Source of the DNA: Phoronis australis
Taxonomy: Eukaryota > Phoronida > Phoronidae
Assembly: GCA_002633005.1 (NCBI GenBank)
Contig: NMRA01000659.1
Coordinates: 126,500-190,499, forward strand
DNA length: 64,000 nt
Direction: 5' to 3'
Position 1 is the stretch's first letter. Each line of letters begins with the position of its first letter. The notes beneath the pieces are model-generated. The model searched no databases and was not told the DNA's origin. It was given only the letters and a program-made list of their open reading frames with translations. The position numbers and the translations under genes are program-made. Positions 1-11,300 of this stretch are shown here, piece by piece.

Positions 1-545
1 CTCCTAGTGGCCATTTTTCCTGTTTTCGAGTTTTGTTTTTCGCTCCAACCCTCGATCAACCAAACTATTCTAAGGATGATTTTGAAAATTGGCGTATGTT
101 CTCAGTGTGAAGAGGACAGTTGACGATTACGAATCCGACTACTGTGGCGCCTCCTAGTGGTAGTTTTGTTTTGTTTTGCGCCCATAGCTGCATCTCCTAA
201 ACTCACTGCAGGATCTTTACTATATTTAGTAATTGTATTTGTATGAAGCTATCAACAGACGACGACGTCTTTCGGGCGGATCCAATGAGCGCTGTGCCCC
301 ATAGTGGCAATCATTTCATTGTTTCTGTTTTCCCTGCTTCGTTTCTCTAATGTTCCCTGACAGATTATGAAATTTGATAAATATCTTTCTATTAGAGAAG
401 CAATGGCATGTTCCCATTTTCAGATGGATTGGTCGTTTTTTCACCATCAGGTGTCTATTTTTATGAAACATAGAAACAACCCTAGAAGCACTCCGTTTGC
501 GGTGCATTCGTGGTTGCATTTCAACGCTCGTCGTTGCTCTGTTCT
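1..545 (-). repeat. R1 dispersed repeat, minus-strand copy (truncated by window edge)
   Basis: Reverse-orientation copy of the R1 family. It ends at 470-545 with the complement of the R1 head (hairpin AACGACGAGCGTT, then ATGC). Modules with the inverted CTCF-like core appear near the left edge (CTCCTAGTGGCCAT) and at about 150 (GCGCCTCCTAGTGGTAGT). Confidence 0.75.
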
Positions 546-1124
546 AAAAATTTATTGTCGGTTAGCAGTGTTGAGCCCATTTCTAGTCAAATAAATACGA
601 ATGGTGTACATTTGTATGAAACCTCTAAATGTTACGTGTACTTTGCGGGCACTAAATAACAGGCAACATTTTGCTCTCGTCCACTCGTCAAGTCTGAAAT
701 GTGTTTTGTGGGAATATGCTTGGATGACTACTGACCGAAATAATATCCTCCAGGACTGCTCGTGTAAATTTGCGCCACTCGAGTAGCGTAAAATAACTGC
801 GATATAGGTCTATGTCCTTAACCAAATCCAATTGAATAAGATTGTGTAAACTCTCTTGGAATAACGAGTACCCGGTATTTCAGCTAGTGTATCATATTTG
901 ACTGCTTTATCCATACCACTTCCTTAAACGATGGCATTGAAATGAATCATCAACCATAGATTCCCCTTTGTCGTGTTTGTACGTCATACACAGATGTTGA
1001 GTGTTAAGGATGCCAACCCCTATTTTATTGATTTCAATCTAGGAGAAGCTTACAAATTTTGCTCCACACTTTCGAGGGTTGTCGAGGGTCACTACAAAAT
1101 GAGAACTGAATGGGAAAGTCATTT

Positions 1125-1172
1125 TCAGTATCTGTTACTAGGTGGCCAAAACCGGGTTTGGTATCACTTGAG
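1125..1172 (+). repeat. Short dispersed repeat, copy 1
   Basis: About 48 bp resembling 2208-2256, sharing TTACTAGGTGGCCAAAACC and GGTTTGGTAT. Class unknown. Confidence 0.5.
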
Positions 1173-2207
1173 GATTGACTGAACTAAAAACTCATGATCC
1201 CTAAGGCACACGTTGGATACCATGGGTCTTGGTGGGCGGTCTTTCACCACAGTTGCCATGTAACTCTCCTAAACCGTAGGTCACGCTTGCACGTTTCTAG
1301 CAGACTTTGAAAGCCGTTTTCAAGTTTTACTCAAGACTCCTGCACGTTCACAACAGCGAACCAGCACAAAGAACACGAACCTAGACTTTTAAAACAAGGA
1401 GCTTGGGATCAGACAGGGCACCCGCCGGGGACCGAAACACCACTCCCGCATTTTCTGTCATAGTGTGAGTGCATTGAGCTTAGAAATTCCGATCCCAAAT
1501 TCCAAGCGTTTTAAAGATCGGTGAGTTGTTGAAGTACACTTGTTTGGAGGCAAAAACGGTGAAATTGGTGACGGTGCAGGTCTTTTTAGTGAATAATTCT
1601 CGCGGTCCATTTCAAAAATCCGGAAAATAATGCCGGAAATAATGTACCCTCGACAATTAAATCGACGAACCCTGTGGCCTACTGTAAAAATGTTTAAAGG
1701 AAAAAATCAACAATGGCACTCGAAAGAGGAAATAATATTTTAGTTTTTCAATTTTTAAAATAGTTTTGAGAAACTATTGAATAATCTGAAATTAACAAAA
1801 TATTCACAGAGATAGCAACGTCTTGAGAATATAGATTATGTTGGAATTCGTCCACAGATGACAGTTGCACGAGTTTTACCGGTAAAAATTCAATAACAGA
1901 GTCAATATAGTACAAGTTACGTATTATTATTGGTAATTATTAAAAAACAAATGCAGAAAACAACTGGAAAGTACTTGAGGCTACTGGCATCGTCTATACT
2001 TACATTGAAAAATTGTCCGGGTTTCCTGTCCTATACCCTCGTAGTCCCTGTTTTAAAGGTCGAGGTTCGTGTTCTAAATATCGGGGATAATTTTTCGGGC
2101 TTATTGGCTGTTTTGAAGGAGTGGTAGTCCATTTTCGACTCCAGGGATATTTGTTTCACACCGGGATTCCAATTTCGATGGTCCACCCAGTGGATGAGAA
2201 AAACGTT

Positions 2208-2256
2208 TTCAATATCATGTTACTAGGCGGCGGCCAAAACCAGGTTTGGTATAATT
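2208..2256 (+). repeat. Short dispersed repeat, copy 2
   Basis: Partner of 1125-1172 in the same orientation; contains TTACTAGGCGGCGGCCAAAA and GGTTTGGTAT. Confidence 0.5.
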
Positions 2257-4257
2257 TTAACAATCCGTAGGCTATGAATCTGCCAGTCTGGGAAAAAATC
2301 CGTAAAGCGTATGCAAATCCACGGCATTGCTATGTGAACCGATACTTCTAATGAATTAAAGAACACCATGACAGTGATAGGCACTCAATATCCGGGTACT
2401 GCTTGATGGCAGTTGTGGCTTTATGCATGTAAGTGATTTTACTTTAAATGTGAAATTGACAGACACGTGTCACAAATCTCCACTTGTTTCTGTTTTAGTT
2501 GTTCCACGTGATGGAGCGGCGGATATCAACCAAATGAACTTTAACTGTCTACTTGTCCCTCTGCTGGTTTTACCCTCATTGGTTGTTAGCTGCTCCACCC
2601 CGCGTGGTCAAATAGGGTAATCAGAGGAACAGCAGTTGGTGGTGAAGTGCAACCTGATTAGAGTAACATAAACGGTGAGTCACTTTTTCTATTAAGCAGT
2701 GGCTGCTCCAACTGGTGGTTAAACCAAACGGTAAAACGATAGTGAGATAGTTGGTCGCAATGAGATAGATTACATATCACTCATTGGCTGGTCGCCAAAC
2801 ATAAACCAACAGTTGCCCTCACTGGCCTCATGCTCAAATGTAGAACAGAGGGATCGATGACTGCTCCCTCTCGTGGCCCTTTCATGAATGGAGCACGATT
2901 AACGTGTTGACTGGCATAAATACATGTATAACATCCTGACACGTATGATGAAACTGCATTTGGGAGAACAAGTAAATAAACTCAAATATTTCAAAACAAC
3001 TGAGGAAGCCACAACTGCATTGCATAGCTATATAAAGCGCTGGGTCGCAGAAAACTAATAAAAATATCATTTATAAAAACATTGAACAAGATAGGACCGA
3101 GCACACACCATTGTGTCAGTCTCAGATGACTTGTTTTACTCTCTTCTTTTGGCTAAAGTAGTCGGCAATCAGACCCGATGAAATTTTGCTCATTCCATAC
3201 GCTTTCAATTTGGCAACAAGTAGTGAATCATGAATGACTCAGTGGCATCGAAAGCCTTGCATAGGGGGTCAATCAATCTATCAATCTTACCGCTACAAAC
3301 TGGGCACGGTCAACTCTTCCAGTCCTCAACACACTCGAGCACACTAAGACACTCCGACAACAGTAACCACGACGAAAAGCTGATATATGTATATGTCTAT
3401 CTAACACGACTTAAAATAGTATAAGTGCCCGTTGGTTTGCAGTAAGTTTCTCAATTTGTTTTCAAAACGCTAGTGTGTAGACTACACCGCCTGGTCGACA
3501 ATTTTTATTAGTGATTGGATCAATTTTAAAATTTGAGTGACTTATCGGAAAAATTTGTCGTATTCTCGGCAAAATTAAAAACAAATGGCTGAAATAAAGT
3601 TTGTGAACCTAAGTAGACACAAGGTCGTCTAGTACCCAGTAGCCGGCTTGTAGTGACTTTAGATACTTAGTACAGAAGTCACGTGACCAAATGCCTGTGA
3701 CATCTCCATCCTGATTTTTTCCATATTAGGTCGATTCTTAGAACATTCAACACAACCGTTCACACTATAGCTGTGTTTCGGCTCATCTAAATCCGGAAAC
3801 GCAATTCATTGTTCAATAACCATTTTAGTCAAAGACGAAACGCAATACACCGAAGAAAACTTCAAAATTTCAAACGTGTGAAAGCTAACCAATCGTCTAA
3901 ACGTACTTAAGTACATGTATTGAACCTTTCTATAGAATACACGGTCACGCAATTACGACTACAATGCAGTCGTACGTGATTCAAACAAAATTCATTCGGA
4001 ATACAGATATTTTCGTCGAAGCGTTAATTACGCTGACATTCAGCAACCCTCTTTATTAGAAATATATCATTGTGCCGTACCTAATTAAATAACATAACCA
4101 TATATTGATTACGGGGAAAAACACGCACGAGAGGTGGTATGCTCACATGTCAATCAACAACCTGTCATTAGTCATATCACCAAAACTAACTAGGCACACG
4201 TTATTCCACGTCGCTCAGAAAAAATAACTAGAAAATTAATGGCTTTAAGCTTATTAT

Positions 4258-5345
4258 AAACAAGAGCAACGCAGAGCGTTGAAATGCGCCCACAATTGCA
4301 CCGCATACGGTATCCTTCTAGGGTTGTTTATTGGTACCATAAAGTGGCCAGTAGAGGGTAGTATGTTGTACTTAGCAAAATGGAAAGGCATGGTCATTGT
4401 CTCCTCAATAGGCTAGGGGCAAAATGTGAGTAATCTTCATAATACAAGCACATCCTATACACCAGTTGCTTAAAGCACCACAGAAACATAGAATTAAAAA
4501 CAAATTTACCAACATACGAGATTAGCACAGCATTAGAATGCCAGAAACAAATTTCTACTTGGAACTTTTCCTTCATAGTCACGAAGTAACACAAAGTATA
4601 CACCTGAAGACCTATGAAAATACAGAGGTCAATGTAAAATACTAAAATTGCCACTAGAGGCAAATACTAAAATTGCCACTAGAGGCATACCGGTAGTCAG
4701 AATCATCCTAAAGTCGTCATCGTCCGTTGTCAACATCACATAAATACACTTACTAAATTTAGTAAAGAACCTGCAAACGGTTTGGGAGATACAGCCATGG
4801 GCGCAAAAAAACAAAACTGCCACTAGGAGGCGCCACAGTAGTCCAAATCGTCTGAAAATCATTGTCAGCTGTCTTCCTTATACTACAAGGACCTTATAGT
4901 AAGCACATACACGGCAATTTTCACAATCATCCTTTGAGCGGTTTGGTTGATAGAGGGGTGGACGCAAAAATACAGACTCGAAAACAGTAAAAATGGCCAC
5001 TACGTGGCGCAAACTATGTCGAATCCATCTGAAAACGGGAGGATAGCGTCATCTCACTAATAGGTGCCTACATACCAAATTTCATGAAAATCCGTTCAGG
5101 ACTTTTGAAGATACAAAGGTAAGCGTAAAAAACTAAAATTGCCACTAAGGGGCACACCGGTAGTCGTATTTGTCCGAAACTTTCGCACATGCCGTCCCAT
5201 TCATGAATGGGACATATGTGCTAAATTTCATGAACGTATGTCAAAGGGTTTTGGAGATAGAGCAGCGGACGCCGGACGCCGCCCGGACGGACGGACAGAG
5301 ATGACGGCATAATGCGTCCACATATAAATATGTGGGCGCATAAAA
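4258..5345 (+). repeat. R1 dispersed repeat, near-complete copy A
   Basis: Starts with hairpin AACGCAGAGCGTT and TGCGCCCACA, and ends with a CGGACGGACGG tract and a stem-loop (5299-5340 region) closing in TGTGGGCGCA. The outer TGCGCCCACA/TGTGGGCGCA form short terminal inverted repeats. Inside are modules each holding a CTCF-like core: about 4345, 4651, 4672, 4819, 4994 (TGGCCACTACGTGGCGCAAA) and 5140. No coding capacity. Confidence 0.8.
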
Positions 5346-5742
5346 ATTAAAACTTAACTTTTGTTACAACGTTTAAGATTTTTGGGAATAATATTTGGCG
5401 ACTTTTCATCCTAGTCTGAACATATTTATCTCGGGTGGAAACAAAAATTGCAAACCTATGCACGAGGATTTTCGGCGACCATTAACGGTGGATCTAACCA
5501 CCAAAGAACGCACTCCAGGGGGCGTTCACCTATTACGTCACCGTTGGGAAAAGTCATCTTTCAGCGGAATTGATCAATTCTAAAACCGGGTTCCGCCGTT
5601 TTACGCTTCCAAGATGCAGACTCCAAATGGCGCACTGTATTTCATTGCTGAAAACATTAGTAAATGCAACTTACGATTATAAAGAGTCATTAGAGTCATG
5701 AAGATAGAATCTCCACCGAAATGTTGGTTCTACCAAAACTGA

Positions 5743-5781
5743 GGGGGGGGGGGGGGNGGGAAGGAAAGAAAGGGGGGGGGG
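5743..5781 (+). repeat. Poly-G/purine tract with an ambiguous base
   Basis: Two G runs separated by AAGGAAAGAAA; the N at 5757 suggests sequencing trouble in the homopolymer. Could form G-quadruplex-like structure. Confidence 0.7.
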
Positions 5782-6169
5782 TGGTTAAATTGACAAATTT
5801 TAGATGACGGGATACGTGAGTGTTCCCTAAAAAAGACAAAAGGCAATTGTACATACATAAGTAACTAGCTCTTAATTAATTTCGTTTGCAGACTAGCACT
5901 GACGTCATTCGACCAAACTGTTTTAATATAAGGGGCACAACTTTTTCTATGTGATTTAAAACGGGCCATTGACAAACCGACTGATTTTTTTCATTTTTTC
6001 TTCCTGAAACCGATCTCATTAAAATAAGGTCTAAGGATCCGCGAAGTTTTTATTTGTCATTTTTTAGTTTTCTGCATTGTATTTGGTTTTATCTTTGATT
6101 CAAGTGATTAAAAATACATTAGTTTTATTTTCACAACAGAGTTTTCAGCGTGTTCCCCCGAGAATCTCT

Positions 6170-6620
6170 TACTGTCACCCGTCTGCTGTAAATTTAGGAA
6201 TCGATATAGTTCCTAGACATAGCCGACAACTGCCACCACTGCATCCGTTCACGAACTCCAAAGTCGGTTACCGTTATAAGAATAAAATTGCCACTACCAA
6301 ACAGTGCCACTTGTCGCCACATTTATAGGAAAGGAATGCACTTAAAGATCCTATAGAGGATTTAGGAAATAGGTGTGGATGAAAAAAATCTAGGGATGCT
6401 ACAAAAATCAAGGTATGTCGTACTCGTGTCAGTAGGAAAAAATCTGCTATTTTATTAATGATCCTTTGAGCGCCTATCGCGGCTAAAGAAGCTGACTCCA
6501 AAAACAGAGTCTGACTAAAATTAATAAAAAAATGGCCACTAAGTTGCGCAAAGTAAATATAATCTGCCAAATTTTATAAAAACCCTGTAACAGGTTGAAG
6601 GAGATACGACTACGGACTGA
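6170..6620 (+). repeat. Degenerate R1-like fragment
   Basis: Contains decayed R1 modules (ATTGCCACTACCAAACAGTG near 6290, ATGGCCACTAAGTTGCGCAA near 6533) but no recognisable head or tail. Confidence 0.45.
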
Positions 6621-6828
6621 CACTAGAGAGAATCACAGCAGTTCGTGAAAAGTACACGTGGTTAGGTTTTTGAATTTTGAAAATTGGACAAGAAATGCGA
6701 GTTTTGTAACATAATACTAGAAAGTAGTCCACAGCCAGTATTCTGCTCCACAAATTCTGCTAGGAGGGCAACATAATGGGCCAATTACCAATTAAAGTTC
6801 ATAAACCCGGCCTGAAGTTGTACATGGG

Positions 6829-6990
6829 CGGATCCAGAATTTTGAGTTGGGGGGGGGGGCAGGTCAGAGTATTAGCCAGGATTTTGCGTGTCAGACATTT
6901 GCACTACCGAACTGCCCAATGGAATCTTGGAGAATTTTAGGGGGAGGCGGGGCATGGCCCCCTTGGCCCCCCTCTAAATCGGCCACTGTT
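6829..6990 (+). repeat. Possible short MITE-like repeat
   Basis: G-rich middle flanked by GGGCGGATCCAGA and CTAAATCGGCCACTG, which are loosely inverted. A similar GATCCGCCTC-bearing end occurs near 59045. No TSD established. Confidence 0.3.
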
Positions 6991-7769
6991 GTAAATTTAG
7001 GAAAGCCAAGGACTTAGAGATACAACAGCCTACGTCGGACACCAGATCACGGCAGTATGAACAGACATCTGTGTTTGTGAGCGCTTAATGACGACGAAAG
7101 CGAAAATCGCGAGCTGATAAGGGATGCGCAACTGGTCTGAGGGTAAGTCTCCTTGATGCCCAACTCGCACAGCACGACTGAGGGGCCTGGTATCCCTTCA
7201 TAATAGATCGATATCCAACAACTTTTCCCTACATCTACTTACCAATTCCTGTCATTATTACCCAGCGGCAATACCAAGCACAACATTCCCAAGGCTAATT
7301 CCTAAACCAACGTATCCCATGTTTTATTTTTTCCACATCCTGTGACCTTTTCATTCATAGTTTTACTGCACAAAAAGTGGCACGTGCATTTTGATTGGCT
7401 TAAAAACCTTTAATCTTCAGCATTCTTTAGCTAAAATATGACCCATAGGCTTACAGCAGCAAACATAACCTTGCTTCAGTACCCATTAGTCACGCTTCAA
7501 TGCGTGAGAAATGGGATAAAAACGCGACCACTAAGCAACCAAACCCCTGTGAACAGTTTTTTAGCCAGATCTGACCCTGTTGGGTCTCCGCTGCCACGCG
7601 AGAGCGTGCATTTTTTCTTCATCCTTTGCATGTATTTTGAAAACTATAACCAGGTTGTTGACCTGAGCGTCGCTCAGTAACATGCAGAGGTATGGTGATG
7701 CCAACGCAACTGCATAGACCCTAATATTAAGAAAAGTAAAAAGATGAAACATTAAATAGAAACTTCATT

Positions 7770-8256
7770 TGACTACAAATCACAATTTCAAAAAGTTTAA
7801 TCGTAGTGACTGGATGTCTCTCCCCTGATGTGGACGCCTGGTGTCGTCTCCCCATCGGCCCCATCTTCTGCATGCTAGTGGAACGTCACAGCGAGTCTTA
7901 GCTCGGACATTTAGTCAACAATAAAGTTGGAAGAATTACCACCACTTTTGTTTTTTAAATGCTGAGGATAAAATTGCCAAGAAACGAAAACGAAGACAAA
8001 CATTTTTTTGTATTTGTATTTGGCATGTCTAATACAATTGTTTCAAAAATATTTTGACAATTTATAAGTTTTAGTCATTTTTTGTTTTTTCAAAGGTTAT
8101 TAAACTTGTATTATCCCTTAAAACACTGTCTATTAAAATGGTGAGAGACAAGCATGAACTGAAAGTCGAAGAATTTGCACAAAACATTTCTAGGGGCCCT
8201 TTGGCCTTAAAAATGGGGACGGGACTTTCATGCAGAACTAATGAAACATTGCCCTT
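7770..8256 (-). other. Likely 3' UTR of the fucokinase gene
   Basis: Follows the stop codon. The nearest polyadenylation-type hexamer I find on this strand is ATTAAA at 7796-7801, about 455 bp after the stop; an AATAAA occurs further down near 7324. The true end is not determined by sequence alone. Confidence 0.35.
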
Positions 8257-8337
8257 TCAACTGGAATCTTCTTCCACTGTAATTTTCAAACCCTCCAAGT
8301 CAACTTCGGCATCGTATAAAACCATGCCCTCTGCATC
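8257..8337 (-). CDS. FCSK: Fucokinase exon 28 (last coding exon)
   Basis: 81 bp including [29 protein letters not shown]. Aligns with human [21 protein letters not shown] at the very C-terminus. Preceded by acceptor TATTTCAG. This fixes the 3' end of the coding region. Confidence 0.92.
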   Translation of the reverse strand, partial: DAEGMVLYDAEVDLEGLKITVEEDSS

Positions 8338-11300
8338 CTGAAATACAAAAATATTACAGAAATAGGAGACAGTGGTTGCTCAATAAAAACTCAATGCTGT
8401 AGTGTTACAGAAGTGTTTAAGGTTCTGTGGGACCTTATCAACAAGCCTGACTTTGTGTATAAGTCACTATTTAACAAAATATCAAGAAATTTAAAGTATA
8501 AATTTTAACTGGGTAAAAGTACATATTTTCTGAAAGTAGAAAGAAATTTGATTTTTGACTTTTAGCAAACTGTCATTAATTGGGTGGCATGACCATGTCT
8601 TTTTAATTTAGTAAAATTTAGCTAAAAAGAAAGGCACATTGATAGCAAAACAATGATCAAATTTTAATATATGAATGTTCAAGTTGAGATATCAAAATAT
8701 TCCTTTTTTGTTACAGTTTTCTAAACTATTATTTTGTTTCAGTTTTATAAACTTTAAAGAGTTTTCATGAAAAACATATTATAGAAATAACATTTTTTGA
8801 TAACTCCTCACCCAATGGTAGAACATTCATTTGTTAAAACAATTCCTAACAACCTTTCTGAGAATAGCACATAAAACAGTATCTGTAACTGTCACATAAA
8901 TCCAATCAGATGTTTCTGAGATATGATGTTCCGAAGTTTGGCCATTTTATAGGAATCTACATAATCTTAACATGCTTGCCAGACACTCTGTGATCAGAGT
9001 TCTCTTGTCAGTTTCGCAGACCCACACTCTGAAATGATTCACTGTGGTCTCCTTTGCTCTAATGAGAAAGTATTATGGCAATCTACACATGCTTGTTGAA
9101 GTTGTGCATTGTTCCATTGCATTGTGTCAAGACAAAAACACTGCCATTTATACTAGTTACCTCTGCACACAATCAATCCATCACCAAATACTTTGTGTTC
9201 TCAAAAGCTAGACGACCTAATTGCAAGCAGTTTAGTGGTGGAGACGCTATTACAACCCAGTTCACAATGCTTAAAGGCGAAGGCAACCTTTTTTCATGTC
9301 ATTTTGAGCTAAAATAAGGTTGGTTGGTTATCCTAGACATATTTTCCACTTAATTACAGCTTTTCGTAATTTTATTAATTACTTGTCCGCTACTCCGGAA
9401 GTGACGTTTTAGGAGGCAAGCGTTTCCCGCCACTTGGTTTTGCGTTGAGTTTACCGTGTGAATCTGTTCTGTTCTACTTTTGTTTTGTGCTGTTTTTCAA
9501 CAATTGTCGCTACCACTTTCCATCGGCGAGAATTCTGCGGCAACATAGGTTAGTAGAGAACTCAACTACGTTGGATTTAGGGATTGTTTGGAGTGTTGTA
9601 AGCTGAAAATGGCTGGACACGGTGACCCGTATCACAGTGACAGTAGTGTGAGTGACGGAGACCTTGTTCACAGCAATGGTGACGAGGAATTTTTTCACGG
9701 ACATTCAGTGGGTGGGTACATGTTTGAGCCCGAGTATAACGAGGCAGAGTACGCACAGGCACAGACAGCTGTTGAGAGAAACGAGGCGGCTACTGAGGAC
9801 AGACGTGGCGACACATCTTGGTGCAAATGCACTGTGTGCGTTGTTGTGCCTACCTCAATGGAATGCTTGTGCTGTTCAGAGTTCGACGAGACCAAGCCAC
9901 TACCGGACACGGTTAAGTGGACCTCAGCATACCACAGAGGAACAACTGTCCCACTTGCCAGAGTGTCCCGCGACACACTCCCACTGGATGGTGACCTGAG
10001 CACCCAAACTGCTTACATCATGTCGTGTGACTCCCTTGCCACACACCTGGCACCTTCTAAATAGCTCCAACACTTTAGACAAGTCCACAATAAACTTATC
10101 AAAGTTTGGCTCACTGATCTGTTCACTGGACGACGAACTGTCCTCTTCACTGGGTGTCGAACTGGGCCTGGAATCACTCCCACTACTCAATATCGCTGCA
10201 GGGCTGCTCAGAGGCTCTGGGCTGGAGAAAACAGCACAGGGCGAATCACTACTGGTTCCAGGAATGGCACGCTCTGGGGTACGTTCGGAGGCACGGGTGA
10301 CAGTAGATGAAGTGCCTCCACTGGCTCCAGTCACTGTACCGGCCACAGCTCGCGAGGCTTCTCGCTTCAAAAACGCACATCTCGGGGGTGGCGACGGGGC
10401 ACTGCCGGGAATCAACACAGATGGAATGGCATCCTGCTTCAGGCGTTGTTTCGCAGGGACCTTCATCAGTTCAGCGTACAAATCCCTTTCGTAATCGGAC
10501 GGCAGAAAGTGTTTGCCACACACACGGTAATTCTCGACTGCTTTGTACGTTGCGTGGACGGGTAACGCTGCGCTCTTCACACGAACGAGCCAAGTACGGC
10601 GAAGAGTGTCATCCATCGGAAAGCGATGCAAAGGTACTCCCAAAGCGCGCGTGAAACGATAATTAGTACATCCCGGTACGCAGCAACAGTGTGGCATGTT
10701 GACTGACTAGTAAATGAAAGCAAACGACGACGGAACTTAACACAACCGAGGTAGAACAATGACTGAGTCGGCAGCTCTCAAAGTCAGACTATATGAAAAG
10801 AAATTGGCACGAAATGCTTGCCTCCTAAAACGTCACTTCCGGAGTAGCGGACGAGTAATTAACAAAATTACGAAAAGATGTAATTAAGTGGAAAATATGT
10901 CTAGGATAACCAACCAACCTTATTTTAGCTCAAAATGACATGAAAAAAGGTTGCCTTTGCCTTTAATATGTGCTTACAATCCACCACTTCTAAGTTTGAA
11001 GCCGACACGTGTAAAACTTGCCCCCTGGAAACAACTTGATTTGAGACAACATTTACCAAAGATGCTCATGAGAGCAAAATCAGAAATCTGGGGTTGAACT
11101 TATCTTTCTGTAATTAGTTATTTTTTATTACTCTAGTAAGATTAGATAAACAACACAAGTCATGTCTTCCATAAGAATGTCAAAACAAGATTAATCTAGT
11201 TACTGTCAGTGGTACTAGTCTGCCTAAATTGGAGCATGAAAACCAAAGTGGGTCAAAATTCAGGAAAACATGTTATTTAAATTGCAAAATCATGATGACA

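Larger units (their letters stand above)
546..4257. other. Intergenic, no gene recognised
   Basis: Only short open frames without family resemblance. One short dispersed repeat pair is visible (1125-1172 and 2208-2256). Confidence 0.6.
5346..7769. other. Intergenic, no gene recognised
   Basis: Apart from the repeat pieces listed separately I see only unsupported short frames. Confidence 0.5.
9275..10962. mobile_element. Kolobok-type DNA transposon, internally deleted
   Basis: About 150-bp terminal inverted repeats (9275-9425 and 10813-10962) start AGGCGAAGGCAACC / AGGCAAAGGCAACC. They are flanked by TTAA on both sides (9271-9274 and 10963-10966), the Kolobok target-site signature. Between them are two convergent gene remnants, a THAP protein on the minus strand and a P2X7-ballast-like protein on the plus strand, fused tail to tail near 9.92-9.95 kb where both break off. 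The transposase core is missing, so it is non-autonomous. It sits in the last fucokinase intron. Confidence 0.85.

Noticed and set aside
9652-9999. Other open frames across the Kolobok interior
   Set aside because: They are shadows of the P2X7-like and THAP frames and lack the cysteine patterns.
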